Shown here piece after piece: positions 46,330 to 55,138 of a DNA stretch of 64,000 bases. The notes beneath the pieces are model-generated. The model did not search any database. It was not told where the DNA came from and was given only the letters and a program-made list of their open reading frames with translations. The position numbers and the translations under genes are program-made. The stretch is from Microvirga flocculans ATCC BAA-817 (GTDB taxonomy: Bacteria; Pseudomonadota; Alphaproteobacteria; Rhizobiales; Beijerinckiaceae), in contig NZ_KI912469.1 in the NCBI RefSeq assembly GCF_000518665.1, positions 251,376 to 315,375 on the forward strand, written 5' to 3'. Every line of letters starts with the position of its first letter. The first letter of the stretch is position 1.

Positions 46330-47217
46330 TCAGAGGGCCTTGCCGAGCCTCCCTGCGAGATCCTGGATGAATTGCCAGGCCGTGCGCCCGGAGCGGGCCC
46401 CGCGGGTGGTGGCCCATTCCAGCGCCTCTGCGCGGATGGCGTCGCGGTCGGCCTCGAGTCCCAGATGCTCCACATAGGCGAAGACCATGTCGAGATACTC
46501 GTCCTGGCTGCACTTGTGGAAGCCGAGCCAGAGGCCGAAACGGTCGGACAGCGAGACCTTCTCCTCCACCGCCTCGCCCGGGTTGATGGCCGTCGAGCGC
46601 TCGTTCTCCATCATGTCGCGGGGCAGGAGGTGGCGGCGGTTAGACGTGGCGTAGAAGATCACGTTGTCGGGCCGTCCCTCGATCCCGCCCTCCAGCACGG
46701 CCTTGAGCGACTTGTAGGAGGTGTCGTCCGCATCGAAGGAGAGGTCGTCGCAGAAGACGATGAAACGGTGGGGATCGGCCCGCAGGAGGCTCATGAGCTC
46801 GGGCAGGGTCTCGATGTCCTCCCGGTGAATCTCGATGAGTTTCAGGGGGCGGGCGCTTGCGGGCTTCGTGTGGTTGATTTCCGCGTGAACCGCTTTGACC
46901 AGGGAGGATTTGCCCATGCCCCGGGCGCCCCAGAGGAGGGCGTTGTTAGCCGGAAGCCCCCTGGCGAAGCGCTGGGTATTCTCCGCCAGCAGGTCACGGA
47001 CCCGGTCGATGCCGCGCAGAAGGCTCATCTCCACCCGGTTCACCCTCGGGACGGGGGACAGCCTGCGCCCGGCGGCCTGCCAGACGAAGGCGTCGGCCGC
47101 CGCGAAATCGGGTTGGGCCGTGGCGGCCGGGGCCAGCCGCTCCAGGGCATCGGCGATGCGCTTCAGCAGGGCCAGGGATTCAGGGGAGGTGAGGTCGGCG
47201 GGCATCGGATCTGACAT
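46330..47217 (-). CDS. DUF815 family AAA+ ATPase
   Basis: A 295-residue P-loop ATPase. GIDRVRDLLAENTQRFARGLPANNALLWGARGMGKSSLVKAV holds Walker A, FIVFCDDLSFDADDTSYKSLKAVLEGG holds Walker B, and VIFYATSNRRHLLPRDMMENE with SLSDRFGLWLGFHKCSQDEYL carries the sensor and arginine-finger region. The family is cytoplasmic and of unknown role, often found near the sec genes in alphaproteobacteria. It is divergent from yajC; its start lies 199 bp from the yajC start. Confidence 0.93.
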   Translation of the reverse strand: MSDPMPADLTSPESLALLKRIADALERLAPAATAQPDFAAADAFVWQAAGRRLSPVPRVNRVEMSLLRGIDRVRDLLAENTQRFARGLPANNALLWGARGMGKSSLVKAVHAEINHTKPASARPLKLIEIHREDIETLPELMSLLRADPHRFIVFCDDLSFDADDTSYKSLKAVLEGGIEGRPDNVIFYATSNRRHLLPRDMMENERSTAINPGEAVEEKVSLSDRFGLWLGFHKCSQDEYLDMVFAYVEHLGLEADRDAIRAEALEWATTRGARSGRTAWQFIQDLAGRLGKAL

Positions 47218-47416
47218 CGAGAAACGGTGGGAAGGTCGTGCTTACCCCAGAATCCGCCCTCCGGTCCATGGAAGAGGGGCTCATGAGGCCGCATGAGGCT
47301 TGGGAAAGCCCTCCAACTTCATTGATTTCGCGGAGTCGATGGGTATAGTCCGCCACGCTTTGAATCCCCCATGGCGCGGGTGGGCCTCGGAAAACGCCCG
47401 CCACGCGCCTTTATCC

Positions 47417-47761
47417 ATGGAGAGCCGCTTGTTCATTTCACCAGCCTTCGCACAAGGGGCCCCCGCCGGGGGCGGAATGGAGATGATCCTTCAATTCGTC
47501 CCGTTCATCCTCATATTCGTCATCATGTGGTTCCTCATCATCCGTCCGCAGCAGCGCCGGGTGAAGGCTCACCAGGAAATGATCAAGAACGTGCGCCGCG
47601 GCGACACGGTCGTGACGTCGGGCGGCATCATCGGCAAGGTGACGAAGGTGACCGAGGATTCGGCCGATATCGAGGTCGAGATCGCCGATGGCGTCAAGGT
47701 GAAGGTGGCCCGCGCCATGATCTCCGACGTCCGCTCCAAGAGCGAGCCGGTCAAGGCCTGA
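47417..47761 (+). CDS. yajC: Preprotein translocase subunit YajC
   Basis: Small SecDF-associated inner-membrane protein of 114 residues. One membrane segment (MILQFVPFILIFVIMWFLIIRPQQRR) is followed by the YajC cytoplasmic core AHQEMIKNVRRGDTVVTSGGIIGKVTKV. The N-terminal FISPAFAQGAPAGGG stretch is usual in Rhizobiales. I place the start at 47417; an in-frame upstream start would add a non-conserved 39 residues. First gene of yajC-secD-secF. Confidence 0.95.
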   Translation: MESRLFISPAFAQGAPAGGGMEMILQFVPFILIFVIMWFLIIRPQQRRVKAHQEMIKNVRRGDTVVTSGGIIGKVTKVTEDSADIEVEIADGVKVKVARAMISDVRSKSEPVKA

Positions 47762-47848
47762 TGAAGACGAAGCCGGCCCGTTCCAGGCGGATGGGCCGGT
47801 TCGCCGCAGGTTCCTGCGGCAGAGTATGTGAGAAAGGTTGAGCCGACG

Positions 47849-49456
47849 ATGTTGCGCTTCTCCAAATCGAAGATCATCGCCACCGTGGCGATCATCCTGA
47901 TCGGTCTGCTTCTGGCGGTTCCGAGCGCGATGGATCGCGAACAGCGTCAGGCCTACCTGAATGCCATCCCGAGCTGGGTGCCGTCCTGGCTCGTTCCGTC
48001 CCGCGCCATCGTGCTGGGGCTCGATCTGCAGGGCGGTTCCCACGTTCTGCTCGAGGTCGATGCGCAGGATCTGCTGCGCGGCCAGATCACGCTCTTGCGC
48101 GACGACGTCCGCCGTATCCTGCGCGATACCCGCGTTTCGTCGCAGAACGGCATTCAGACCGTTCAGCGCGGCGTGCAGATCCGCGTGCCCGAGGCAGCGG
48201 ACCGCGAGCGGCTCATGCCGCGCCTGCGGGAGCTCGCCCAACCCGTCGGCAACGCGATGCTGGGGCAGACCGGCGGCAATACCATCGACATCAACACGAC
48301 CCCCGATGGCGTGATCACGCTGACCTACACGGAGGCCGGCATCAACGAGCGCGTGCGCCGCGCCGTCGACCAGTCCATCGAGGTTATCCGCCGCCGCGTC
48401 GACGCGACGGGCACCACCGAGCCCAGCATCCAGCGCCAGGGCGCCGACCGTGTCCTCGTCCAGGTGCCCGGTCTCCAGGATCCGCAGCAGCTCAAAGCTC
48501 TGCTCGGCGAGACCGGCAACCTCGAGTTCCGGCTTCTGGCCCAGCCCGGAGCGACGGACGTGGACATGCTGCCCATGCAGGACGCCGGAGGACAGCGGGT
48601 TCCCGTGGATCGCCGGGTGATCGCCGAAGGCGGCGACCTGACGGACGCCCAGCCAGCCTTCGACCCGCAGACCCGACAGCCCATCGTCAACTTCCGCTTC
48701 AACATCCGCGGCGCCCAGCGCTTCGGGCAGGCGACGACGGAGAATCTCGGGCGCCAGCTCGCCATCGTTCTCGACAACCAGGTGATCTCTGCCCCGACGA
48801 TCCAGTCGCCCATCACCGGCGGTTCCGGCCAGATCTCCGGCAGCTTCACGGTCGAGCAGGTGAACAACTTGGCCGTCCTGCTGCGCTCCGGCGCGTTGCC
48901 CGCCAAGCTCACCATCGTTGAGGAGCGCACGGTCGGTCCCGGCCTCGGGCGCGATTCCATCGAGGCCGGCAAGATGGCCACCTATGTGGCGGCAATCTTC
49001 GTGATCATCTTCATGTTCGCGACCTACGGCCTCTTCGGCCTCTTCGCGAATATCGCGCTTCTCGTCCATGTGGGCCTCATCTTCGGCCTCATGTCGGTGC
49101 TGGAGGCCACGCTCACGCTGCCAGGCATCGCGGGCATCGTGCTGACCATCGGCACGGCGGTCGACTCCAACGTGCTGATCTACGAGCGCATCCGTGAGGA
49201 GGCGCATGCGGGCCGCTCCATCGTGTCCGCCATCCAGGCGGGCTTCGACAGGGCCTTCGCCACCATCGTGGATTCCAACAGCACCATGGCGATTGCCGCC
49301 CTGATCCTGTTCTTCCTCGGCTCCGGCCCCGTGCGCGGCTTCGCGGTCGTGTTCATTCTCGGCATCCTGACGACGGTTCTCACCGCCGTGACCCTGACGC
49401 GCATGATGATTGCGCTCTGGTATCACTGGATGCGCCCCAAAGCTCTTCCGTTCTAA
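47849..49456 (+). CDS. secD: Protein translocase subunit SecD
   Basis: Uses proton motive force to complete Sec-dependent export. The 535-residue protein has an N-terminal membrane helix, then the conserved GLDLQGGSHVLLEVD, a large periplasmic P1 domain, and five C-terminal membrane segments. VDSNVLIYERIREEAHAG is the RND-type signature shared with SecF. yajC lies 87 bp upstream and secF starts 12 bp downstream. The start at 47849 (MLRFSKSK) is preferred to 47828. Confidence 0.97.
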   Translation: MLRFSKSKIIATVAIILIGLLLAVPSAMDREQRQAYLNAIPSWVPSWLVPSRAIVLGLDLQGGSHVLLEVDAQDLLRGQITLLRDDVRRILRDTRVSSQNGIQTVQRGVQIRVPEAADRERLMPRLRELAQPVGNAMLGQTGGNTIDINTTPDGVITLTYTEAGINERVRRAVDQSIEVIRRRVDATGTTEPSIQRQGADRVLVQVPGLQDPQQLKALLGETGNLEFRLLAQPGATDVDMLPMQDAGGQRVPVDRRVIAEGGDLTDAQPAFDPQTRQPIVNFRFNIRGAQRFGQATTENLGRQLAIVLDNQVISAPTIQSPITGGSGQISGSFTVEQVNNLAVLLRSGALPAKLTIVEERTVGPGLGRDSIEAGKMATYVAAIFVIIFMFATYGLFGLFANIALLVHVGLIFGLMSVLEATLTLPGIAGIVLTIGTAVDSNVLIYERIREEAHAGRSIVSAIQAGFDRAFATIVDSNSTMAIAALILFFLGSGPVRGFAVVFILGILTTVLTAVTLTRMMIALWYHWMRPKALPF

Positions 49457-49468
49457 GGAGTGCGTATC

Positions 49469-50407
49469 GTGCGCCTCGTTCGCCTCTGGCCCGAAAACTC
49501 CCATTTCAACTTCATGCGCTTCAGGCGCTTCTCGTTCCCGCTGTCGGCCGTCATCTCGATCCTGACGGCGATCATGCTCATGACGGTCGGTCTGAATTTC
49601 GGCATCGACTTCAAGGGCGGCACGCTCATGGAGATCCAGGCGAAGTCGGGTCAGGCCGATGTCGCTAAAATCCGAGGCACGGCCGAAGGCTTCGGCTTCG
49701 GCGAGGTCGAGGTGCAGGAATTCGGCACCGCGGGCGAGGTTTCGATCCGCTTCCCGATTCAGCAGGGCGGCGAGGCCGCGCAGGCCGCCGTGGTGCAAAA
49801 GGCGCGCGACACGTTCGGCGCCGAGTACGAGTTCCGCCGTGTCGAGACGGTGGGGCCGCGCGTCTCGGGCGAGCTTGTCCAGTCCGGCACCATCGGCATC
49901 GTGCTCTCGGTCATCGCGGTGCTGTTCTATCTCTGGTTCCGCTTCGAGCGGGAGCTTGCGATTGCCTCCATCATCGGCACGCTCCACGATATCGTGCTGA
50001 CCATCGGCTTCTTCGTGATCACGCGTCACGAGTTCAACATGACCTCGATTGCGGCGATCCTGACCATCGTGGGCTATTCGCTCAACGAGACGGTGGTGGT
50101 GTTCGACCGGACCCGCGAGCTGATGCGCCGCTACAAGACGATGCCGGCGGAAGAGCTGTTGAACCTGTCGATCAACCACACCATGTCCCGTACGATCATG
50201 ACGGCGACCACCACGGCGCTCTCGCTGCTGGCGCTGGTTCTCTTCGGCGGGCAGGCGATCCAGGGCTTCGCGCAGGTCATGCTCTACGGCGTCGTCATCT
50301 GTACCTATTCGGCCATCTGCATTTCGTCTCCCATGCTCATCTATATCGGTCTGCGCGGCTCGGAGGCCGTGAAGGTTCCGGAGGGCAAGGCCGCAGCAGC
50401 GGAGTAA
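49469..50407 (+). CDS. secF: Protein translocase subunit SecF
   Basis: Partner of SecD with about 312 residues and six membrane segments. The N-terminus carries GLNFGIDFKGGTLMEIQAK, the SecF periplasmic GIDFxGG block, and the signature ETVVVFDRTRELMRRYKTM. The GTG at 49469 follows AAGGAG by 8 nt; an in-frame GTG at 49460 overlaps that ribosome binding site and is less likely. The next gene begins 4 bp after its stop. Confidence 0.97.
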   Translation: MRLVRLWPENSHFNFMRFRRFSFPLSAVISILTAIMLMTVGLNFGIDFKGGTLMEIQAKSGQADVAKIRGTAEGFGFGEVEVQEFGTAGEVSIRFPIQQGGEAAQAAVVQKARDTFGAEYEFRRVETVGPRVSGELVQSGTIGIVLSVIAVLFYLWFRFERELAIASIIGTLHDIVLTIGFFVITRHEFNMTSIAAILTIVGYSLNETVVVFDRTRELMRRYKTMPAEELLNLSINHTMSRTIMTATTTALSLLALVLFGGQAIQGFAQVMLYGVVICTYSAICISSPMLIYIGLRGSEAVKVPEGKAAAAE

Positions 50408-50411
50408 GGTC

Positions 50412-50798
50412 ATGGGCTCTGGCCGCCTTTACGACGGGTTCCTTCCGGGACGCCATCCGTTCGATGCCTACGGCAATGGCGGCTTCCGCTTCGCGGATAT
50501 GTCCCATCGCGGCTCCCTGCTCGCGCTGCCTTCGGGGATCATGGCTTGGCCGGTGGCCTCATTGGCCGACCTGACCGATGCGGCGCTCGATCCGATCTTC
50601 GCCGAAGGCGACGCGCTTGATCTCGTGCTATTCGGTACGGGCGCTGACATCGCGGCGCTTCCGGCCGCGTTCCGGATGCGCTTTCGCGAAGCGGGGATCG
50701 GCCTCGACGTGATGCAGACGGGAGCGGCCGCCCGCACCTACAACATCCTGCTTGCGGAGAACCGCAAGGTCGGCGCCGCCCTGATCGCCGTTCCCTGA
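50412..50798 (+). CDS. Mth938/NDUFAF3-like domain protein
   Basis: A 128-residue single-domain protein of the DUF498/Mth938 family. Typical segments are IDAYGNGGFRF-like FDAYGNGGFRFADMSHRGSLLALPSGIMAW and LVLFGTGADIAALPAAFRMRFREAGIGLDVMQTGAAARTYNILLAENRKVGAALIAV. The human homologue NDUFAF3 is a complex I assembly factor. It sits 4 bp after secF and 2 bp before a squalene/phytoene-synthase-like gene, a gene order seen in other alphaproteobacteria. Bacterial function is unknown. Confidence 0.9.
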   Translation: MGSGRLYDGFLPGRHPFDAYGNGGFRFADMSHRGSLLALPSGIMAWPVASLADLTDAALDPIFAEGDALDLVLFGTGADIAALPAAFRMRFREAGIGLDVMQTGAAARTYNILLAENRKVGAALIAVP

Positions 50799-50800
50799 CG

Positions 50801-51643
50801 ATGACCCAAGCCATTGCCAATTTCGCGCATTGCGAGGCTCTCGTGCGCGAGGCCGATCCGGACCGTTATTGGGCGAGCCTTTTCGCGCCCGCCGACAAGC
50901 GTCCGCACCTGCACGCACTCTATGCCTTCAATTTCGAGATTGCCCGTGTCCGCGAGTCGGTTCGCGAGGCCCTCGTCGGCGAGATACGCCTGCAATGGTG
51001 GCGCGATGCCCTTCAGGGCGAGGCGCGGGGCGATGTGCGGGCCAATCCGGTCGCTGCGGCGCTCGACGACACCATCGTGCAATTCCGCCTGCCCAGGCAG
51101 TCCTTCGTCGATCTGATCGACGCCCGCATCTTCGATCTCTACGACGATCCGATGCCGAGCCTGAACGACCTGGAGGGCTATTGCGGCGAGACCTCGTCCA
51201 GTCTGATCCAGCTTTCGAGCCTCATTCTTGCCGCGGGCTCTAATCCCGGAACGGCGGATGCGGCGGGCCATGCGGGTGTAGCCTATGCGATCACCGGTCT
51301 GCTACGCGCGTTTCCGATCCATGCGCGGCAGGGCCAGGTCTACGTGCCCGCCGACATCCTGAACCGGCACGGCGTGGTCCGGGAGGACATCGTCACGGGG
51401 CGCGGCGGGCCCGGCCTCGAAGGCGCTCTCGCCGATCTGCGCGCCGTCGCCCGCCGACATCTCGATCAGGCGCGCGCCCTGCGGACGACCGTTCCCGATG
51501 CCGCCAGGCCGGCTTTCCAGCCCCTTGCCCTGGTCGAGCCTTACCTCAGGGCGATGGAGCGGCGATCATACGACCCGTTCCACACGCTGGTGGACATTCC
51601 GCAATGGCGCCGGATCTGGGCGCTCTGGCGTGGGCCGTTCTAG
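50801..51643 (+). CDS. Squalene/phytoene synthase family protein (NDUFAF6-like)
   Basis: A 280-residue all-helical protein with the isoprenoid-synthase fold. It opens AHCEALVREADPDRYWASLFAPADKRPHLHALYAFNFEIARV and includes IRLQWWRDAL. The first Asp-rich motif of true synthases is degenerate; the region FVDLIDARIFDLYDD only partly matches. This fits the NDUFAF6-type subgroup, whose human member assists complex I assembly, rather than a carotenoid enzyme. No other carotenoid or hopanoid gene is near. It lies 2 bp after the Mth938-like gene. Confidence 0.87.
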   Translation: MTQAIANFAHCEALVREADPDRYWASLFAPADKRPHLHALYAFNFEIARVRESVREALVGEIRLQWWRDALQGEARGDVRANPVAAALDDTIVQFRLPRQSFVDLIDARIFDLYDDPMPSLNDLEGYCGETSSSLIQLSSLILAAGSNPGTADAAGHAGVAYAITGLLRAFPIHARQGQVYVPADILNRHGVVREDIVTGRGGPGLEGALADLRAVARRHLDQARALRTTVPDAARPAFQPLALVEPYLRAMERRSYDPFHTLVDIPQWRRIWALWRGPF

Positions 51644-51659
51644 CCTCACGCTACTTATC

Positions 51660-51693
51660 GTCATCCCGGACGGCAAAGCCGATCCGGGATGAC
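51660..51693. repeat. Palindromic intergenic repeat (REP-like), copy 2
   Basis: GTCATCCCGGA (51660-51670) pairs perfectly with TCCGGGATGAC (51683-51693) over a 12-nt loop. It shares the GTCATCCCGG/CCGGGATGAC arms of the repeat at 3463-3500 and likewise lies between convergent genes. Confidence 0.78.
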
Positions 51694-51704
51694 AGCGGAG
51701 CAGC

Positions 51705-53123
51705 TTACTCCGCCGCCGCAGGCAAGGCGCTGCCCGCGAGCCACGCTTCGAGATCGGTGCGCGCCCGGTCCGTCAGCATCTTCTTCTTTGCGATGGCCTT
51801 GGCCGAGCCGCGCAGGCGCTTGCCTTCCTCTGCCTTGGGAGCGCTGTTCAGCGGCGGGAAGAGGCCGAAATTGACGTTCATGGGTTGGAAGGAGCGCGGC
51901 CCCTCGTCGATGGTCTCGATGTGCCCGCCGGTGATGTGGTTGATGAGCGCGCCGAGCGCCGTCGTATGGGGCAGGGGCTGGATCGGGCGGCCGAGCCGCT
52001 CGGCAGCGGCGAAGCGGCCTGTCATGAGACCCACCGCCGCGCTTTCCACATAACCCTCGCAGCCGGTGATCTGGCCCGCGAAGCGCAGGCGCGGCATCGC
52101 CTTCAGGCGCAGGGTCGGGTCGAGAAGCTTGGGCGAGTTCAGGTATGTGTTCCGGTGAATGCCGCCGAGGCGCGCAAACTCGGCGTTCTCCAGGCCTGGG
52201 ATCATGCGGAAGATCTCGGCCTGAGCGCCGTACTTCAGCTTGGTCTGGAAGCCTACCATGTTGAACAGGGTGCCCAGCGCATTGTCCTGGCGCAGCTGTA
52301 CGATGGCATAGGGCTTCTTGTCGGGATTGCGCGGATCGGTGAGGCCCACGGGCTTCATGGGGCCGTGGCGCAGGGTCTCGCGGCCGCGCTCGGCCATGAC
52401 CTCGATGGGCAGGCAGCCGTCGAAATAGGGCGTGTTGGCCTCCCATTCCTTGAACTCGGTCTTGTCGCCTGAGATCAGCGCATCGACGAAGGCCTCATAC
52501 TGTTCCTTCGTCATGGGGCAGTTGATGTAGTCCTTCCCCGTGCCGCCGGGCCCGACCTTGTCGTAGCGCGACTGGAACCAGGCGATGTCCATGTTGATGG
52601 ACTCGCGATAGACGATGGGCGCGATGGCGTCGAAGAAGGCGAGCGACGTCTCGCCGGTCAGGTCGAGGATGGCCTGCGCCAGAGCGGGCGAGGTGAGGGG
52701 GCCGGTGGCGATGATGACGGAGGACCACTCCTCCGGCGGCAGGCCTGCGATCTCTCCGCGCTCGATGGTGACGAGCGGATGCGCTTCCAGCGCGGCCGTC
52801 ACAGCGGCGGAGAAGCCGTCGCGGTCGACGGCCAGCGCGCCGCCGGCCGGAACCTGATGGGCATCGCCCTTCGCCATGATGAGGGAGCCGAGGCGGCGCA
52901 TTTCCTGATGGAGCAGACCGACCGCGTTGGTTTCGGCATCGTCCGAACGGAACGAGTTGGAGCAGACGAGCTCGGCGAGACCTTCCGTCTTGTGCGCATC
53001 GGTGCCGCGCACGGGGCGCATCTCGTGGAGAACGACAGGCACGCCGGCCTGGGCGATCTGCCAGGCGGCTTCCGAACCGGCGAGGCCGCCGCCGATGACA
53101 TGGATGGGTTCGATGGTGCTCAT
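51705..53123 (-). CDS. trmFO: Methylenetetrahydrofolate--tRNA-(uracil-5-)-methyltransferase TrmFO
   Basis: FAD/folate-dependent enzyme forming m5U54 (ribothymidine) in the tRNA T-loop. The 472-residue protein begins with the FAD-binding [27 protein letters not shown], then [22 protein letters not shown] with the reactive-loop Cys. The C-terminal part has [26 protein letters not shown] and [11 protein letters not shown]. The ATG at 53123 has GGGAG seven bases upstream. Monocistronic on the minus strand and divergent from the SDR gene. Confidence 0.97.
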   Translation of the reverse strand: MSTIEPIHVIGGGLAGSEAAWQIAQAGVPVVLHEMRPVRGTDAHKTEGLAELVCSNSFRSDDAETNAVGLLHQEMRRLGSLIMAKGDAHQVPAGGALAVDRDGFSAAVTAALEAHPLVTIERGEIAGLPPEEWSSVIIATGPLTSPALAQAILDLTGETSLAFFDAIAPIVYRESINMDIAWFQSRYDKVGPGGTGKDYINCPMTKEQYEAFVDALISGDKTEFKEWEANTPYFDGCLPIEVMAERGRETLRHGPMKPVGLTDPRNPDKKPYAIVQLRQDNALGTLFNMVGFQTKLKYGAQAEIFRMIPGLENAEFARLGGIHRNTYLNSPKLLDPTLRLKAMPRLRFAGQITGCEGYVESAAVGLMTGRFAAAERLGRPIQPLPHTTALGALINHITGGHIETIDEGPRSFQPMNVNFGLFPPLNSAPKAEEGKRLRGSAKAIAKKKMLTDRARTDLEAWLAGSALPAAAE

Positions 53124-53219
53124 GGTCAATCTCCCGAGCGGCTTTGTTGACTCCCTCGGGAGCCCTGGTCAAGCTGAGCCGGTTTACTTTTGGATAGGTT
53201 CGAAAAGGCTTTGAACGCC

Positions 53220-53978
53220 ATGCAATCCAGGCGTCCCGTCGTCCTTATTACAGGTGGAAGCCGTGGCATAGGGGCCGCTGTAGCGCAACTCGCGGCCCGT
53301 CGCGGTTACGATGTCGCCATCACCTACCGCTCGGAGCGCGAGGCCGCGGAAGACGCTGTCGCTCAATGTCGCGCCGCTGGCGCCGCGGCCACGGCCTGCC
53401 AGGGCGACGTCGCCGTGGAGGCCGATGTGGTGCGCCTCTTCGACGAGGCGGAGGCCGCTTTGGGGCCTCTCTCCCATGTTGTCAACAATGCGGGCATTAC
53501 GGGCAAGTCCGGCAAGCTCGCGGAGGCCTCCGCCGAGACGATCCGCTCCTGCATCGACACCAATGTCATCGGCGCGCTTTGGGTGGCCCGCGAGGCCGCC
53601 CGGCGTCTGCCGAAAACCTCCGGCGATGCGGCGAGGACCATCGTCAACATCTCGTCCGTGGCGGCCTCTCTCGGCAGCCCGAACGAGTATGTCTGGTATG
53701 CAGCCTCGAAGGGAGCCATCGACTCGCTGACCATCGGGATGGCAAAGGAGCTGGCCCCTCAGGGCATCCGGGTCAATGCCGTCTCGCCCGGCATGACGAT
53801 GACGGAAATCCATGCGCGCAGCACCCAGGATGCGGGCCGGCTGGAGCGCCTGCGACCCAACATCCCCCTCAACCGGATCGGGGAGCCCGAGGAGATTGCC
53901 GAGGCGGTGCTGTTTCTGATGTCGGACGCCGCGTCCTACATCACGGGAGCCAATATCCCCGTGTCCGGCGGGCGATAA
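53220..53978 (+). CDS. SDR family oxidoreductase
   Basis: Classical short-chain dehydrogenase of 252 residues. It has the NAD(P)-binding TGGSRGIGAAVAQLAARRG, the NNAG motif (HVVNNAGITG), the catalytic Ser in NISSVAASLGS, and Tyr-Lys in WYAASKGAIDSLT. The Arg in ITYRSERE after strand 2 favours NADP(H). SPGMTMTEIHA and YITGANIPVSGGR complete the FabG-like signature. The substrate is unknown. The ATG at 53220 was chosen over an in-frame TTG at 53190. Confidence 0.94.
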   Translation: MQSRRPVVLITGGSRGIGAAVAQLAARRGYDVAITYRSEREAAEDAVAQCRAAGAAATACQGDVAVEADVVRLFDEAEAALGPLSHVVNNAGITGKSGKLAEASAETIRSCIDTNVIGALWVAREAARRLPKTSGDAARTIVNISSVAASLGSPNEYVWYAASKGAIDSLTIGMAKELAPQGIRVNAVSPGMTMTEIHARSTQDAGRLERLRPNIPLNRIGEPEEIAEAVLFLMSDAASYITGANIPVSGGR

Positions 53979-53997
53979 GCCCCTTTGAAAAAGCAAA

Positions 53998-54017
53998 CGC
54001 CCACCTGGAGGCGGGCG
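53998..54017 (-). terminator. Probable terminator of the DUF1127 gene
   Basis: Read on the minus strand, CGCCCGCC pairs with GGTGGGCG (one G-T pair) over a 4-nt loop and is followed by TTTGCTTTTT. It lies about 30 bp after the DUF1127 stop and may also stop the convergent SDR transcript. Confidence 0.65.
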
Positions 54018-54046
54018 CGGGCCTTTTGTTGCGATGCAACAGAGAA

Positions 54047-54202
54047 TTACGCGGCAGCGTGCTCGCGAGCGATGCTCTCGATCTGGAAGCGGGAGATGCC
54101 GAGATCGTCGAGTTCGCGGTCGGAGAGCAGCGAAAGCTCGCGGACGGTTTCGCGATAACGCAGGTAAGCGCGGACTTTAGCGAGGATATAGGACACGAAC
54201 AT
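54047..54202 (-). CDS. DUF1127 small protein
   Basis: A 51-residue protein, MFVSYILAKVRAYLRYRETV followed by RELSLLSDRELDDLGISRFQIESIAREHAAA. The YRETVRELSxLSDRELxDLGIxRxxI pattern is the hallmark of DUF1127 (YjiS-like) proteins, abundant in Rhizobiales. Family members have been linked to phosphate, carbon and small-RNA-related regulation and can bind RNA. A GGGAGCTT-like site (AGGAGCTTCCC) precedes the ATG. A structured AT-rich hairpin lies 107 bp upstream of its start. Confidence 0.88.
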   Translation of the reverse strand: MFVSYILAKVRAYLRYRETVRELSLLSDRELDDLGISRFQIESIAREHAAA

Positions 54203-54638
54203 GGGAAGCTCCTGATAGTGACCGGCCCCTGTGACCGGTGGCCTTTGGTTCTTGCTTGTGCAGCGCTGATATAATTGTGTGCAGTGCCGAAGAGGAGTGG
54301 TAATAATGTAGGTCAGTTATGCTTTAGTAGCATACCGACCTAATGGTCCGTTAATCCTTATGCAAAGCAATCCGTCTGTCGGGCTCAACCGAGGTCGAGG
54401 CCGCAAGAAACGCGTGTTTTTCAAGGAATTGGCCGGTTTCGCCGGGCTGGGCCGGATCGATCCCGCCCCGCGCATGCGCCCGGTGGGTGGGACGCCCGCG
54501 ATAGGCCGAGGGTTTACAATAACGAAAGGTGCCTGAACCGGGGCTGTACCGTACGGATCCGCGCCTCAAAAACGAGAGAGACCGGCAACCGGCCCCTCTC
54601 GCGCTCCGGCGATGATGCGGCGATCCAGACCCGCTGCC
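54203..54638. other. Non-coding stretch upstream of DUF1127 with an AT-rich hairpin
   Basis: No credible gene. At 54309-54342, TAGGTC...TATGCT pairs with AGCATA...GACCTA to form a bulged 12-bp stem with a 5-nt loop in a locally AT-rich segment. This stands out from the GC-rich background. It has no T-run, so a regulatory site or part of a small RNA is more likely than a terminator. The right end contains the terminator of the Cys-rich protein gene. An ATATAATTG patch near 54268 may include the DUF1127 promoter. Confidence 0.5.
54568..54601 (-). terminator. Terminator of the Cys-rich copper protein gene
   Basis: On the minus strand, CGAGAGGGGCCGG pairs with CCGGTCTCTCTCG over a 3-nt loop (10 Watson-Crick pairs plus wobbles), then TTTTT. 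It lies 38 bp beyond the stop codon of the four-helix Cys-rich protein. Confidence 0.82.
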
Positions 54639-55049
54639 TCAGTGACGCGCTCCTATGCTGTCCATCGCTTGTCGGCACGCCTGCTCGCAACGGCGGCAGG
54701 CATCGGCACAGATGCGGCAATGCTCGTGCATGCCTGCATGACGTCCGCATTCCTCGCCGCAGATGCGGCAGGCTGTCATGCAAGCATGGAGCATCTGGCG
54801 GATCACCTCCTCGTTGGAGCCGGTCCGCCGTGTGGCAATCGCGCCGGTGGCCATGCAGATATCCGCGCAGTCCATGTTGAGGCGGATGCATTGGATGAGT
54901 TGCGCCACCATCGGCTCGCCCAGGCAGGCATCGGCGCAGGACGTGCAGGTCTGGGCGCAGTCGAAGCATTCCTCGATGCAGCGGATCAGGGCGTCGTTGG
55001 TCTTGCCCTTCACGTGCGGATGGGTGCCGATCATCTCATGCGCGTGCAT
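54639..55049 (-). CDS. Four-helix bundle copper-binding protein (Csp/DUF326-like)
   Basis: A 136-residue cytosolic protein with about 19 Cys spaced along helices: [47 protein letters not shown] and [16 protein letters not shown]. This is the pattern of copper-storage proteins (Csp3-type), whose Cys-lined core holds many Cu(I) ions. [17 protein letters not shown] near the N-terminus and the His-rich MHEHC suit metal entry. No Tat or Sec signal is seen, consistent with cytosolic Csp3. AGGAGG lies upstream of the ATG at 55049. Confidence 0.92.
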   Translation of the reverse strand: MHAHEMIGTHPHVKGKTNDALIRCIEECFDCAQTCTSCADACLGEPMVAQLIQCIRLNMDCADICMATGAIATRRTGSNEEVIRQMLHACMTACRICGEECGRHAGMHEHCRICADACRRCEQACRQAMDSIGARH

Positions 55050-55138
55050 GAAAACCTCCTGTAGGTGGGATCGGGGCATAGGCGGGATGCCTATCGGTCC
55101 TTCCAGCCAACAAAAGGGGGGAATGGATGGTTCCGGGT

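Noticed and set aside
47438-50413. 991-residue minus-strand open frame over yajC-secD-secF
   Set aside because: Shadow of three conserved genes; Asp/His-rich nonsense composition.
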